Source: Trichormus sp. NMC-1
GTDB taxonomy: Bacteria > Cyanobacteriota > Cyanobacteriia > Cyanobacteriales > Nostocaceae
NCBI RefSeq assembly: GCF_001858025.1
Contig: NZ_LZQD01000007.1
Span: forward strand, 196,240-260,239
DNA: 64,000 nt
Direction of reading: 5' to 3'
Both the position numbers and the translations under genes were made by a program. Shown here one piece after another: positions 39,937-50,720 of the stretch. Position 1 is the stretch's first letter. Each line of letters begins with the position of its first letter. The notes under the pieces were generated by a model. It was not told where the DNA came from. It saw only the letters and a program-made list of their open reading frames with translations, and did no database searches.

Positions 39937-41876
39937 TCCATCCAAATTAAATGTGGTTCCCACTCATCCCAAATAGTTATGGCTTCTTGTCCGTTACTGG
40001 CTTCTTTGATCTCAAATCCCAAGGGACTCAGAAGTTTGTACAAAAGCTGTCGATTAATAGGCTTATCATCCACTGTGAGAATTTTGTAAGTAGGCTGTCC
40101 CGGAGCAAGCGCCAACACACGCTGCCGCCCTTCTGTACTATTGCTGATTGTTTCTTGACCCAATTTCGCCTGAATATAGAATTGAAAAGTTGTGCCTTTT
40201 CCTAATTCACTTTCAACGGTAATATCCCCTCCCATCAACAGCACAAATTTACGACTAATTGCTAAACCTAAACCCGTTCCTTCCTGCATTTCTTTTCCAG
40301 CTTGAGCTTGAATAAAAGCATCAAATAGTTTTGGCAGTTCCGCAGGTGCAATACCCACACCAGTATCTCGAAGACAGAAATGGAGGCTAAAAACATCCTC
40401 TGTTCCTTCATCCCCTTTTTCTACACTCAGAGTAATTGATCCTCCATTGGGGGTGAATTTGATGGCATTACTCAGTAAATTAATTAAAACTTGCCGGAGT
40501 TTTACTTCATCGGTGCAGATATGATTGGGGACGTTTTGACTACGCTCGAATATCAGTTCTAAGCCGGCATCACTAGCCCGCAAATGCAACATATCTTCTA
40601 AATCATCCAGCAAGCGATATAAGTTAAAGTTATGTATATTTAGAGTTGTTTTACCAGCTTCGATTTTCGATAAATCCAGAATATGATTAATGAGCGTTAG
40701 TAAGTAGTCACCGCTACGATAAATAATCCCGGCATTTTCATACTGCTCTGGGGGGAGATTATTAGCCCGTAACATCAATTGCGAAAACCCAATAACTGCA
40801 TTGAGAGGCGATCGCAATTCATGGCTCATATTGGCAATAAACGCGCTTTTGGCCTGGTTCGCTGCTTCGGCTTTTGTAGCTAGTTCCTGTGCTTTAGCTT
40901 CACTTTCTTGTAAATCTCTAGTACGTTCAAAAACTCTTTGTTCTAGCTCGGCATTGGCTGTTTTCAGATTTAACCTATATTGATGGTTTTCTGTGACAAT
41001 AGCTAACATAACCATAGTAGTCACAGATATTACACCTATAAACAATTGTAATAACAAAATTGAATGATTCTTTAAAGCCGCGTCATAAAATACTCCTAAG
41101 CGATAACCAGTGGCAACAGCAGCTAGTGTCGAAATAATTACTACCAATATAGTAGTAATTTTGCGACCAAAGCGAAAAGCAGACCAAAACAATGGCGGTA
41201 ATAGTAAATACTCTAATGGTTTTGGTTGAATAAAAGTAAAATAACTAACTATAGATAAAGTAATGACTGTTACTAATATTTCCCGGTTTAGCCAATATTT
41301 CACTTCAACAGCAGGTATCTTTTTAGCTAAATTTAAGACAAGTGGAGCAAATAATAAAATTCCTATAGAATCACCAACCCACCAACCCAAGGAAATTTCT
41401 AAATATTTATGCCAAGGTTCATAACCACCTAAACAAACTGTAATTGCTCCTAATAAAGCTTGAAAAATAGTGCCAGTAAACAAACTACAAAGAGAGAAAA
41501 TGACTACATTTTTAACTTGATTAAGAGGATAATTGGTTCGAGTTAATAGCAGTATTAGCGTTACAGAAATTAGTGAGCCAATAGTAGTACCAATACCGCC
41601 AATAAAAGCTAAAATTATAGTTTTAATGCCGATAGAATTAGCTAACATTGCTCCTAAAAAAACTCCAAACCAACGCGCGCGCCCCCACAGCAACAAAAAG
41701 CCAATAGCAAAACCTGTAGCTGGCCAAACAGGAGTACCAAAAGCAGGAACAGACATTTTTTTCAATACTAGCCAAGAGACAATATAGTAAATCATGGCAA
41801 TAATTAATACATCAAACCACCAGCGGGGATTTTGGTAGTCAACACCAAGGTGATCAAAAATTCGGATTTTTTTCAT
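39531..41876 (-). CDS. hybrid histidine kinase with MASE1 sensor and receiver (tail frameshifted)
   Basis: A 781-aa kinase. Residues ~15-310 are a MASE1-type integral membrane sensor of about eight helices (FGTPVWPATGFAIGFLLLWG is characteristic). A short coiled coil leads to HisKA with H352 in [11 protein letters not shown], HATPase_c with DTGVGIA and GTGLGLAIS, and a receiver with D647 in [10 protein letters not shown]. The protein stops at TETLLILS because 7 bases are missing relative to its paralogues; the rest of the conserved tail follows out of frame. Start ATG 41876 (MKKIRIFDHLG); the open frame further up runs through GGGAACA repeats and is not coding. First gene of the signalling run. 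Confidence 0.9.
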   Translation of the reverse strand: MKKIRIFDHLGVDYQNPRWWFDVLIIAMIYYIVSWLVLKKMSVPAFGTPVWPATGFAIGFLLLWGRARWFGVFLGAMLANSIGIKTIILAFIGGIGTTIGSLISVTLILLLTRTNYPLNQVKNVVIFSLCSLFTGTIFQALLGAITVCLGGYEPWHKYLEISLGWWVGDSIGILLFAPLVLNLAKKIPAVEVKYWLNREILVTVITLSIVSYFTFIQPKPLEYLLLPPLFWSAFRFGRKITTILVVIISTLAAVATGYRLGVFYDAALKNHSILLLQLFIGVISVTTMVMLAIVTENHQYRLNLKTANAELEQRVFERTRDLQESEAKAQELATKAEAANQAKSAFIANMSHELRSPLNAVIGFSQLMLRANNLPPEQYENAGIIYRSGDYLLTLINHILDLSKIEAGKTTLNIHNFNLYRLLDDLEDMLHLRASDAGLELIFERSQNVPNHICTDEVKLRQVLINLLSNAIKFTPNGGSITLSVEKGDEGTEDVFSLHFCLRDTGVGIAPAELPKLFDAFIQAQAGKEMQEGTGLGLAISRKFVLLMGGDITVESELGKGTTFQFYIQAKLGQETISNSTEGRQRVLALAPGQPTYKILTVDDKPINRQLLYKLLSPLGFEIKEASNGQEAITIWDEWEPHLIWMDMRMPVMDGYEATKHIKSTTKGNATAVIALTASVLEEEKAIVISAGCDDFLRKPFAEHTIFDALAKHLGVKYIFAETHSANLEHIEEKSLTSDSLSCMDQEWINQLYEAALEANTNLVIELIKEIPKTETLLILS

Positions 41877-41879
41877 AAA

Positions 41880-41910
41880 GAACAGGGAACAGGGAACAGG
41901 GAACAGGGAA
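41880..41910. repeat. tandem GAACAGG repeat
   Basis: Four to five copies of the 7-mer GAACAGG directly upstream of the MASE1 kinase start, between divergent genes. Confidence 0.85.
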
Positions 41911-42002
41911 AAGTTTTTCTGAATTTTGAATTGATTTGAGTTTCTTGACAAAAGATCAAGAATCTGTTAATAATTGTAATTTGTGGAAACTTTACCCTTT
42001 AA

Positions 42003-43355
<1,353 letters not shown>

Positions 43356-43367
43356 CGCAATTGAAGA

Positions 43368-43604
43368 AGACGCGGGGACGCGGGGACGAGGGGACACGGG
43401 GACACTCTTACACCCCATGTCTAAAGCCAGGGGATTCCAGCAAGGAATGTCTTTTTTCTTCTCCACGACTGTAGTCGGGGGCTTGAAACCATTTGCGTCG
43501 AGCGTCGGACACAGGCAACTCTCCGCGTCTGTGCGTCTCCCAGTCTCCGCGTCCTCTTCGGTCAACTCACAACTCACAACTCACAACTCACAACTCACAA
43601 TTAC
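43368..43604. repeat. STRR-rich spacer between purA and rplY
   Basis: GACGCGGG/GGGACAC-type repeats at 43368-43407 and five copies of AACTCAC at 43564-43600, ending 6 bases before the rplY start codon. No gene. Confidence 0.8.
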
Positions 43605-43605
43605 T

Positions 43606-43902
43606 ATGGCAATTACAGTCGAATCTCAAAAGCGCCCAGAAGGTAGCAAGCCCAACGCTTTGCGCCGTTCAGGGTTAATACCAGCAAATTTGTACGGTCA
43701 CAAAGGTGCTGAATCAATTTCTCTAGTAGTTAATGCTAAAGTCGTTGAACGCCTGCTCAAACAAGCTATTCCTAACAAGACAGAAATTCAACTTGATATT
43801 CCTGAACTGGAGTGGAGTGGTAAAACTGTGCTTCGTGAAGTTCAGATTCACCCCGCTAAAGGTACAACCTATCACCTAAGTTTTTTTGCTGCTAAAAACT
43901 AA
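43606..43902 (+). CDS. rplY: 50S ribosomal protein L25
   Basis: A 98-aa L25/TL5-family ribosomal protein binding 5S rRNA. It starts [21 protein letters not shown], contains the family's GLIPANLYG motif and ends in the [13 protein letters not shown] region. Only the short L25 domain is present, without the CTC extension. Start ATG 43606; the longer open frame upstream passes through AACTCAC repeats and is rejected. A strong terminator follows. Confidence 0.93.
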   Translation: MAITVESQKRPEGSKPNALRRSGLIPANLYGHKGAESISLVVNAKVVERLLKQAIPNKTEIQLDIPELEWSGKTVLREVQIHPAKGTTYHLSFFAAKN

Positions 43903-43956
43903 AACAAGTGTAAATTTTTTATTTCATATCACTTGAAGTTTGTAATAATTACTGAT

Positions 43957-43987
43957 AAAACCAGGGGTTTAATCCTGGTTTTTTTTG
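43957..43987 (+). terminator. rho-independent terminator after rplY
   Basis: AAAACCAGG (43957-43965) / CCTGGTTTT stem with 8-base loop followed by a run of T. The remaining gap to 44249 holds GACAGGG repeats (44034-44065) and CTATTCC repeats (44189-44215) but no gene. Confidence 0.88.
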
Positions 43988-44249
43988 TTAAGCGCCTTAA
44001 TATCAGAGCCAAATATGGCCACAGATGATATAGCAGGGGACAGGGGACAGGGGACAGGGGACAGATGACTCTTGACAGTCTAAATATTTTTGCTTAAGTA
44101 CTTATCTGCGTTTAAAAATCCAAAAACCTAAGTACCTGAGCAAAATTAATTGCACATTTTTTGACAAAACAGAAATCGCTGTATTCCTTGTCTATTCCCT
44201 ATTCCCTATTCCCTCTGCTCAATATGAAATTTATTTTGCATGACTACTT

Positions 44250-45803
44250 ATGACACAAACAACTCTTCCGGCATTAATTCAGCAAATGTTACAGCCAGGA
44301 TTTTATCCCCATGCGGTGACAGAACCAATTCAACTCATTCAAACTCATGTTTCTTATGTATTGCTAACGGGCGATTATGTTTATAAACTCAAAAAACCTG
44401 TAAATTTTGGCTTTTTAGACTTCTCTACTAGAGAAAAACGCCAGCATTTTTGTCAGGAAGAGTTCCGTTTAAATCAGCGGGGAGCAGGTGAATTGTACTT
44501 GGAAGTTTTACCTATAACTTTAGCAGGAGAACAATACCATTTAGATGGAACAGGAGAAACTGTCGAATATACAGTCAAAATGCGCCAGTTTCCTCAAGAG
44601 TCTCTATTTAGCGAACTGTTTGCTGAGGGTAAGTTAAATGAAAGCAACTTAGAAAATTTGGGACGAGTGGTAGCTGAATATCATTCCAAAGCAGAGAGTA
44701 ATGATTATATTCGCAGCTTTGGAGAAGTGCCAAAAGTGCGGTTAGCAATTGATGAAAATTACGGTCAAACTGAAAAGTATATTGGTAAACCTCAGACACA
44801 AGAACAGTTTGAGCAAACAAAAAAATATACAGATAACTTTTTTGCTCAATATCCAGAATTATTTAGCAGTAGAATTGCCAATAACTACATTCGTGAATGT
44901 CATGGAGATTTACACCTCAGAAATATTGCTCTGTGGAATGACAAAATACTGTTGTTTGACTGCATTGAGTTTAATGAGCCGTTCCGCTTTGTTGATGTTA
45001 TGTATGATGTAGCATTTACGGTGATGGATATTGAAGCGCGAGGCCGTAAAGACTTGGGAAATGCCTTCTTGAATGCTTATGTAGAGCAAACTGGAGATTG
45101 GGAAGGTTTGCAGGTGTTACCTTTGTATTTAAGTCGTCAAGCTTATGTCAGGGCTAAGGTGACTTCGTTTTTATTAGATGATCCTAGTGTACCTGCGACT
45201 GTCAAGGATGAAGCTGCAAACACAGCATCTGCATATTATCGCCAAGCTTGGGAATATACTAAACCCAAACAAGGACAACTGATTTTGATGTCGGGTTTAT
45301 CAGGTTCTGGTAAAAGTACCACAGCTAGATATTTGGCACGGAAATTGGGAGCAGTTCACTTGCGTTCTGATGCGGTGCGGAAACATTTGGCGGGAATTCC
45401 GCTGCTAGAACGTGGTGGTGATGAAATCTATACACCTGAGATGACACAGAAGACTTATGAACGGTTGTTGACATTGGGAATTACACTGGCTAATCAAGGC
45501 TGGACTGTGATTTTAGATGCCAAGTATGACCGTCAGCATTTACGCCAAGATGTCATAGCGCAAACACAACAACATCAATTACCTCTACAGATTATCCAAT
45601 GTACAGCACCCCTAGAAGTACTACAAGAGCGTCTTGTTAACCGTACTGGTGATATTGCTGATGCTACTGCTGATTTGTTGGTTTCTCAACTTAACCAAGC
45701 TGAACCTTTTACAGACAAAGAGCAAGCATATATTAAAATTTTGGATACAACTCAACCACTAGAGGCACAATTACTAAAAAAGGGAATAGGGAATAGGGAA
45801 TAA
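44250..45803 (+). CDS. APH-like phosphotransferase fused to P-loop kinase
   Basis: A 517-aa two-domain protein. Residues ~30-320 resemble aminoglycoside/choline kinase-like phosphotransferases (VLLTGDYVYKLKKPVNFGF, catalytic HGDLHLRNI and the metal site FDCIEFNEPF). Residues ~345-510 are a P-loop kinase (GLSGSGKSTTARYLARKLG, RSDAVRK). Proteins of this layout are widespread in bacteria and are annotated only as AAA-family ATPases; the substrate is unknown. The last codons (KKGIGNRE) come from a GGGAATA tandem repeat that supplies the stop. Confidence 0.85.
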   Translation: MTQTTLPALIQQMLQPGFYPHAVTEPIQLIQTHVSYVLLTGDYVYKLKKPVNFGFLDFSTREKRQHFCQEEFRLNQRGAGELYLEVLPITLAGEQYHLDGTGETVEYTVKMRQFPQESLFSELFAEGKLNESNLENLGRVVAEYHSKAESNDYIRSFGEVPKVRLAIDENYGQTEKYIGKPQTQEQFEQTKKYTDNFFAQYPELFSSRIANNYIRECHGDLHLRNIALWNDKILLFDCIEFNEPFRFVDVMYDVAFTVMDIEARGRKDLGNAFLNAYVEQTGDWEGLQVLPLYLSRQAYVRAKVTSFLLDDPSVPATVKDEAANTASAYYRQAWEYTKPKQGQLILMSGLSGSGKSTTARYLARKLGAVHLRSDAVRKHLAGIPLLERGGDEIYTPEMTQKTYERLLTLGITLANQGWTVILDAKYDRQHLRQDVIAQTQQHQLPLQIIQCTAPLEVLQERLVNRTGDIADATADLLVSQLNQAEPFTDKEQAYIKILDTTQPLEAQLLKKGIGNRE

Positions 45804-45815
45804 GGAATAGGGAAC
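45781..45815. repeat. tandem GGGAATA repeat overlapping a gene end
   Basis: Copies of GGGAATA/AGGAATA begin inside the last codons of the APH-kinase fusion and continue past its stop. Confidence 0.8.
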
Positions 45816-45965
45816 TCTTAACAGATAAGAAACTTTAGTTCTGAGTTTAAAGCTCAGTCAAAAAAAAGATGTTTTTTGAAGGAGAGTGGCACGAAAAAAC
45901 ATTGCGGAGCCGGAGCGGAGCCGCCTCCGATCATTAGTTCAATCTCATGTTTTTAAACATGAGTT

Positions 45966-46000
45966 TTTCCTATTCCCTGTTCCCTGTTCCCTGTTCCCTC
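45966..46000. repeat. tandem TGTTCCC repeat
   Basis: Four copies of TGTTCCC/TATTCCC upstream of the membrane-protein gene; a GC-rich palindromic stretch (GCGGAGCCGGAGCGGAGCCG, from 45904) lies just before. No gene in 45804-46060. Confidence 0.75.
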
Positions 46001-46060
46001 TGAACTTATTTAATAATTTTCCCAATTCAAAATCTAAAACCCAAAATCCACAATTGGTAT

Positions 46061-46570
46061 ATGGCTCCCAAAAATAATCTCTTAGGCGATATTTTGTCTT
46101 CTTCGCCAAACTTCTTTTCTCAACTAGTCTTTGGGTTCATTTTAACCATTATCGCCACCTTCACAGGAGCCTCACTCATCTTGAGTCTCTTTGTGGGTAT
46201 TATGGGTGGTTTTGCTTTAGGATGGTTCACCACTGTCAACGAAAATAACCCCCCGATGCCCAATGTAGCTTCTAATGATGGCATCGATGCTGCACTGAAA
46301 TACTGGTTATTTTTCATGTTCAGCTTTTTGTTATTGGGTTATCGCGCCCCGATAAGTATCTTATTTGGGGGATTTGCTGCTGTCGGTGGAGGCTGGATTA
46401 TTGCTTGGTGGAGAAGTAAGGAAGACGCTCAAATTGAGCCGACAGATGATTTTGCTGAAGAAGAAATTGAAGAAACCAATGAGAGGAGTACTAAACAGCA
46501 AAAGAGAAAACCTATCCGCCGTTATCGTCGCGCTCCTGGAAGTTTCAATTTTCGGTTTTGGCAAAGGTAA
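46061..46570 (+). CDS. cyanobacterial membrane protein, unknown function
   Basis: A 169-aa protein, family not recognised. Residues ~20-60 form two hydrophobic helices separated by a Gly-rich turn (LFVGIMGGFALGWF), and ~82-118 form two more. The C-terminal 50 residues are first acidic (DDFAEEEIEETNE) and then strongly basic (KQQKRKPIRRYRRAPG), a cytoplasmic tail able to bind acidic surfaces. Start ATG 46061 (MAPKNNLLGD). Neighbours give no clue. Confidence 0.7.
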   Translation: MAPKNNLLGDILSSSPNFFSQLVFGFILTIIATFTGASLILSLFVGIMGGFALGWFTTVNENNPPMPNVASNDGIDAALKYWLFFMFSFLLLGYRAPISILFGGFAAVGGGWIIAWWRSKEDAQIEPTDDFAEEEIEETNERSTKQQKRKPIRRYRRAPGSFNFRFWQR

Positions 46571-46706
<136 letters not shown>

Positions 46707-46751
46707 CTATATATAACTCTTGCCTATTCCCTATTCCCTTCTCTACGAATT

Positions 46752-47543
46752 ATGTTTCTATATCTTTCTAAATTCTTGCCTCTATTTTTTTACCCTTTGG
46801 GATTAGCTAGTGTCAGCTTGATAGTGGCTTTGGTAACGTTGTGGAAACGTCCACGAATTGCGGCAAGCGCTATTTCTCTATCTTTAATTTTATTACTTCT
46901 GTGCAGTAATGCTTGGGTGGCTAAAAATCTGGTGCGATCGCTAGAATGGCAAAATATCCCTGCTGCCCAAATCCCCAATGCAGAAGCTATTGTAGTCTTA
47001 GGTGGTGCCACTAAATCAGCTATTTGGCCTCGTCCCACTGTGGATTTAAGTGAACCAGGCGATCGCGTTATTTATGCGGCTCAACTCTATCGGCAAAAAA
47101 AAGCGCCTATAATCATCTTAAGTGGCGGTCGCATTGATTGGCGTGGTAGTGGTTCCCCAGAGTCAGCAGATATGGCCACCATCCTCACATCTATTGGTAT
47201 CCCAGCCGAAGTAATAATTCAAGAACCATTATCTCTCAATACCTATGAAAATGCTGTCAATATCCGTAAAATTCTGGAAAATCGGGGTATTAAAAAGGTA
47301 TTATTAATAACTTCTGCCATGCATATGCCGCGATCTCTGAAAATATTTCAGCGTCAAGGTATTGATGTCATTCCTACACCTACTGACTTTTTGGTTAGTC
47401 GGGGTGAACTGCAAGAACTCACCAGCACTCCCAAAGCCGCTATCCTGAATTTATTACCAGATTCTAATAACTTGAACCAATTTACCAACGCCTTAAAAGA
47501 ATATATTGGCAGTTTTATTTATAGCTTACGGGGTTGGTTATGA
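46752..47543 (+). CDS. YdcF/ElyC family membrane protein (DUF218)
   Basis: A 263-aa protein with two N-terminal membrane helices (~5-25 and ~37-57) and a DUF218 domain: AIVVLGGATKSA, the SGGRIDWRGSGSPESADM loop, and LNTYENAVNIRKIL with TSAMHMPRS. ElyC/SanA relatives act in envelope integrity at the undecaprenyl-phosphate stage. The gene is bracketed by two copies of a 73-base repeat. Monocistronic. Confidence 0.88.
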   Translation: MFLYLSKFLPLFFYPLGLASVSLIVALVTLWKRPRIAASAISLSLILLLLCSNAWVAKNLVRSLEWQNIPAAQIPNAEAIVVLGGATKSAIWPRPTVDLSEPGDRVIYAAQLYRQKKAPIIILSGGRIDWRGSGSPESADMATILTSIGIPAEVIIQEPLSLNTYENAVNIRKILENRGIKKVLLITSAMHMPRSLKIFQRQGIDVIPTPTDFLVSRGELQELTSTPKAAILNLLPDSNNLNQFTNALKEYIGSFIYSLRGWL

Positions 47544-47563
47544 AAAATTGATGTCAAACTTAA

Positions 47564-47636
47564 ATATAGCCGTTGACAGGGTGGTTAGGATATCAATTGA
47601 TAATGAAACTCCCACTACAAGAGGATTTTACTCCTG
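47564..47636. repeat. 73-base dispersed repeat, second copy
   Basis: Matches 46607-46679 at the same length with few changes, starting TATAGCCGT and ending ACTCCTGA. A perfect 20-bp palindrome GGGCGTATTGCAATACGCCC follows at 47702-47721. Confidence 0.8.
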
Positions 47637-47763
47637 AACGGCAGTTGACGGCAGTTGCTACAAGTCGAGGAACCCGTCCACCGCACTGCCTCCTCCTGTA
47701 CGGGCGTATTGCAATACGCCCCTCCTGACTCCTGCTATAACTTATAATTATTACCAATTACAG

Positions 47764-47985
47764 ATGAGTAACGAACTACCATATATCGTCCCGTCACCTC
47801 AGCCGGAAGTTGACGAAACCTTTGCTAGTTACCAAACAACCCACCAGTTTTATCATGAAGTTCAGACACGTTCTGAATTTCAGGATCATTGTCAGTGGTA
47901 TTACACAACCGCAGCAGAGAATCGTCGAGACTTAGAAAAAATGCGCGGCGAACTCAATATTATGGGGTGGTTTCGTCGCCGCTAA
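47764..47985 (+). CDS. small conserved cyanobacterial protein
   Basis: A 73-aa acidic-to-basic soluble protein, family not recognised. It has a Pro-rich N-terminus (YIVPSPQPEVDE) followed by a predicted helix with many aromatics (YQTTHQFYHEVQTRSEFQ, CQWYYTTAAENRRDLEKM) and ends GWFRRR. The sequence is dense and non-repetitive, which supports a true gene. Its end lies 8 bases from the convergent ftrV gene. Confidence 0.7.
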   Translation: MSNELPYIVPSPQPEVDETFASYQTTHQFYHEVQTRSEFQDHCQWYYTTAAENRRDLEKMRGELNIMGWFRRR

Positions 47986-47993
47986 TGAGTGAT

Positions 47994-48215
47994 TTAAATA
48001 ACTTCTATTTCCTGTTCGCGTAAATGAGCTTTAAATTTTTTACTAAACTGGACTAAGAGTGGAAAGTTAGCACTTACAGGTCTATCGTTCCATTGAGTAA
48101 CAATAGCGCTGATTTCGCCTTCTGTACCTTGGATGTCAAAAGCCTGGCCGCGATGCTCAGGATGATGATAAACTACTACCGATTCTTTAACACGAACGCG
48201 ATCGCCAACTTTCAT
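47994..48215 (-). CDS. ftrV: ferredoxin-thioredoxin reductase variable chain
   Basis: A 73-aa SH3-like barrel subunit of ferredoxin-thioredoxin reductase, which passes light-driven electrons from ferredoxin to thioredoxin. Recognised from VGDRVRVKESVVVYHHPEH and LLVQFSKKFKAHLREQEIEV. Start ATG 48215 gives the usual length for this chain; ATG 48254 would add 13 residues (MVVEQQKLNVSNF). The catalytic chain (ftrC) is elsewhere, as in most cyanobacteria. Confidence 0.9.
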   Translation of the reverse strand: MKVGDRVRVKESVVVYHHPEHRGQAFDIQGTEGEISAIVTQWNDRPVSANFPLLVQFSKKFKAHLREQEIEVI

Positions 48216-48420
48216 AAAATTACTTACATTTAACTTTTGCTGTTCCACAACCATCTCCACAGCTATCCGTCACTGAAATTGCCTTAATGAACTGTTCCTC
48301 AAGATAGGCTGTTGCTGCTATCCAGAGTTAGATGGTCATTTTCAGCATCGAGCGGACTCTATTACTGATTTTTCACGCTTGGACGATTTTACCACATATG
48401 GACGATGGTCAAATATCACC

Positions 48421-50361
48421 TTATTTGGGTTCTGGACATAATTGCTGTACTTTTTGGGGAAATTGCTGACAAGTTTGCCTAAAAGATTGAGGATTTAGTT
48501 GCCACCAAGCAAATAAACCCACACTGGCACTTCCTAGCAGCAAAGCGAAGAATCCCACCAGCATGACCACCAGCTTACCCCGATTTGGTTGTTTAACGGG
48601 AGTTTGGGCAGGTTCCTCTGTCAAATCTAAATCCAGCAAGGTTTGAGAACTTTCTGCTAATGATTCTACTGTGGGGGCTTCTAGTTCTGGTACTGTTATT
48701 GCTGGTTCCTCTGGTTCAATAGGTTCTATTGCCAAGGGTGCAGGTGTAATCGGCACTAAAAAGGCTTGAGAGATTCGGCAAAGAGTGACAACAACAGATG
48801 TATTATCTTGACCATTTTTTTCATTTGCCAGCTTCACCCATTTCTGGGCAGCATCTGCTACTGATAGTTGACCTGTTAATAGTGGAATTGCGTAATCTTG
48901 CCAAGATTTTTCCACCCAGTTATGATCACTTAAACCATCTGAACACAGCAACAAAATCCCGTCTTCTTCCAAGATCAAGCGCTTGATGGCAAAGTTGAGA
49001 AATTCCGCTTCTTTTGTGCCTAATGCTTGGGTAAGGGCATTGGCATTAGGTGCTTGAATTGCTTGGCGATACAGACTCTGCCCAAAACATACTTCCCTTG
49101 TGGCCATATCATCGTCTATTGTCAGTAATTGGCAATAGTTGGGAGTTATCCAGTAAGCACGACTATCACCAACAGTCGCTAAGTAAAGTTCATGGGCATT
49201 TTCTGACTCCCAGCCAGCCGTTGTAACTACTTTTTGTGGTAGTTGTACAGCCATAACTAAAGTCGTTGCCATGCGTTCTCTACCTTGGCGGTTTTGTTCG
49301 TCATTGCGTGACCAAATCATGTTATTCACTACCCGCAAGCTGGCAGCTAATTGCTGCTGCAACAAGTCTGGGGGGACAAATTCTGTTTGTTCGGCGACAT
49401 CTTTTAGCAAGGCGCGAATTTGCAACTTCAGAGACTGCACTGCTAATTTACTGGCAACTTCGCCGCCTTCATGTCCACCAATACCATCACAAACAATTGA
49501 TAAATGTGGGTATAAATAGTCATTTAATTCTTCAGAGTGACTGGGGTAACAAGTGTCTTCGTTATGTCTCATGACTACCCCTGAATCTGTCACCCCTGCG
49601 ACTGTTAGCATTAAGGGCAACTCAGATGCTGATATTAGTAATAATTGATTGAGTTGGGTGGCTATGGCTGTGAATTCTGCCTCTTTTTGGCACATTTGCT
49701 CGATTATGTTGCCTAAACGTTGGGCAATTTCTGTTTTTGCCCCTGCTACCCAAGGCTGCCAGAACTGACCCAAATCCTGTAAGCTGATTGTCTCTGTTGT
49801 GGGGTGAAGTTCTAACAACTTTACACACCAACCTTGAACAAGTAAGTTATCTGCTATGAGCAAACTTTGGGCTACTCCCAATTCTGATAATGGTGTCCAC
49901 AGTTGGAACATTTGCCATAGCCAGTAAACTTGTCTGACTGCTTTTGCTTGTTCCCAAGCTGCGGTAATAGTTGGGTAGAGATTTCCCATTTCATCTATGG
50001 GCGCATTTTCTAGCAGTAAGATGTCACCAGCATCTAAGAAACTAGTAAATCCATAGGGTTGGGGGATGTGTAACTGCTGTTGATATAACTTTAGGTAAGG
50101 AATAACTGTTTTTGGCAATTCTGACGGTACTTCTGGTGGTAGTGCTGGTTGAGTATCTAGCCAAATCTGCTGTGTAATTACTTCATACCTATCTGCTATC
50201 AATCTCCCTGGTAACATTTTCGCTGCTTCTGCGCCAGTCGCCCAAAGATAGCGGTAAATTAGGGGAGTCTGGCAACTGACACAAAACTTATCTCCGACAG
50301 AATTAATCGGTTGATGACAGTCTGGATTTGGGCAATGAATGATCTGTTGAGTAGAAATCAT
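48421..50361 (-). CDS. PP2C-type serine/threonine phosphatase with zinc ribbon and TM helix
   Basis: A 646-aa protein. An N-terminal zinc ribbon (CPNPDCHQPI...FCVSCQTPL, residues 9-34) precedes a ~200-residue region without motifs that may be a degenerate kinase-like or partner domain. A PP2C phosphatase domain (~255-505) has the metal-site motifs RHNEDTCYP, CDGIGGHEGGE, ATVGDSRAYWI and CSDGLSDHN. An acidic Pro/Glu linker leads to a single TM helix near 600-622 and a short tail. It should dephosphorylate Ser/Thr proteins at the membrane, balancing the Hanks-type kinases of cyanobacteria. No kinase gene is adjacent. Confidence 0.88.
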   Translation of the reverse strand: MISTQQIIHCPNPDCHQPINSVGDKFCVSCQTPLIYRYLWATGAEAAKMLPGRLIADRYEVITQQIWLDTQPALPPEVPSELPKTVIPYLKLYQQQLHIPQPYGFTSFLDAGDILLLENAPIDEMGNLYPTITAAWEQAKAVRQVYWLWQMFQLWTPLSELGVAQSLLIADNLLVQGWCVKLLELHPTTETISLQDLGQFWQPWVAGAKTEIAQRLGNIIEQMCQKEAEFTAIATQLNQLLLISASELPLMLTVAGVTDSGVVMRHNEDTCYPSHSEELNDYLYPHLSIVCDGIGGHEGGEVASKLAVQSLKLQIRALLKDVAEQTEFVPPDLLQQQLAASLRVVNNMIWSRNDEQNRQGRERMATTLVMAVQLPQKVVTTAGWESENAHELYLATVGDSRAYWITPNYCQLLTIDDDMATREVCFGQSLYRQAIQAPNANALTQALGTKEAEFLNFAIKRLILEEDGILLLCSDGLSDHNWVEKSWQDYAIPLLTGQLSVADAAQKWVKLANEKNGQDNTSVVVTLCRISQAFLVPITPAPLAIEPIEPEEPAITVPELEAPTVESLAESSQTLLDLDLTEEPAQTPVKQPNRGKLVVMLVGFFALLLGSASVGLFAWWQLNPQSFRQTCQQFPQKVQQLCPEPK

Positions 50362-50720
50362 AATGTATAAATTATAAAGAATGAATTAACTTGTGAATTT
50401 CGATTAAGTTTAGCTGTCAATGACTGGCAGATTATAATAAACTCGGTTTGTGTACGCCAGGCTACACCTTATTAATCAATTTAATCAAAAATTGCCTGTT
50501 AAAAATACCAAGTTTTATTTTCCGTAATTCATCAGGGTATGACTGTATCTAATCACAGAAATATATAGGACTCCTATTTGAATTTTGAACAGAACTCCGT
50601 ATACCTTGATTCCTTCTTCTCTGTTCCCTGTTCCCTGTTCCCTACCTCTACGAGTAAATTCAGAAACCAAACCGGATTCCTATATTTAGCTGAATGTAAT
50701 GTAGTGTCTAGGATGGCGCT
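50362..50720. other. intergenic region with CTGTTCC repeats
   Basis: About 360 bases between divergent genes. Tandem CTGTTCC units at 50620-50641; the rest is AT-rich and unremarkable. Promoters for both the phosphatase and the NfeD gene must lie here but cannot be placed with confidence. Confidence 0.6.

Noticed and set aside
45886..46077. 63-codon open frame between the kinase fusion and the membrane-protein gene
   Set aside because: It is made of GC-rich palindromic and TGTTCCC repeat DNA, with no protein-like composition.
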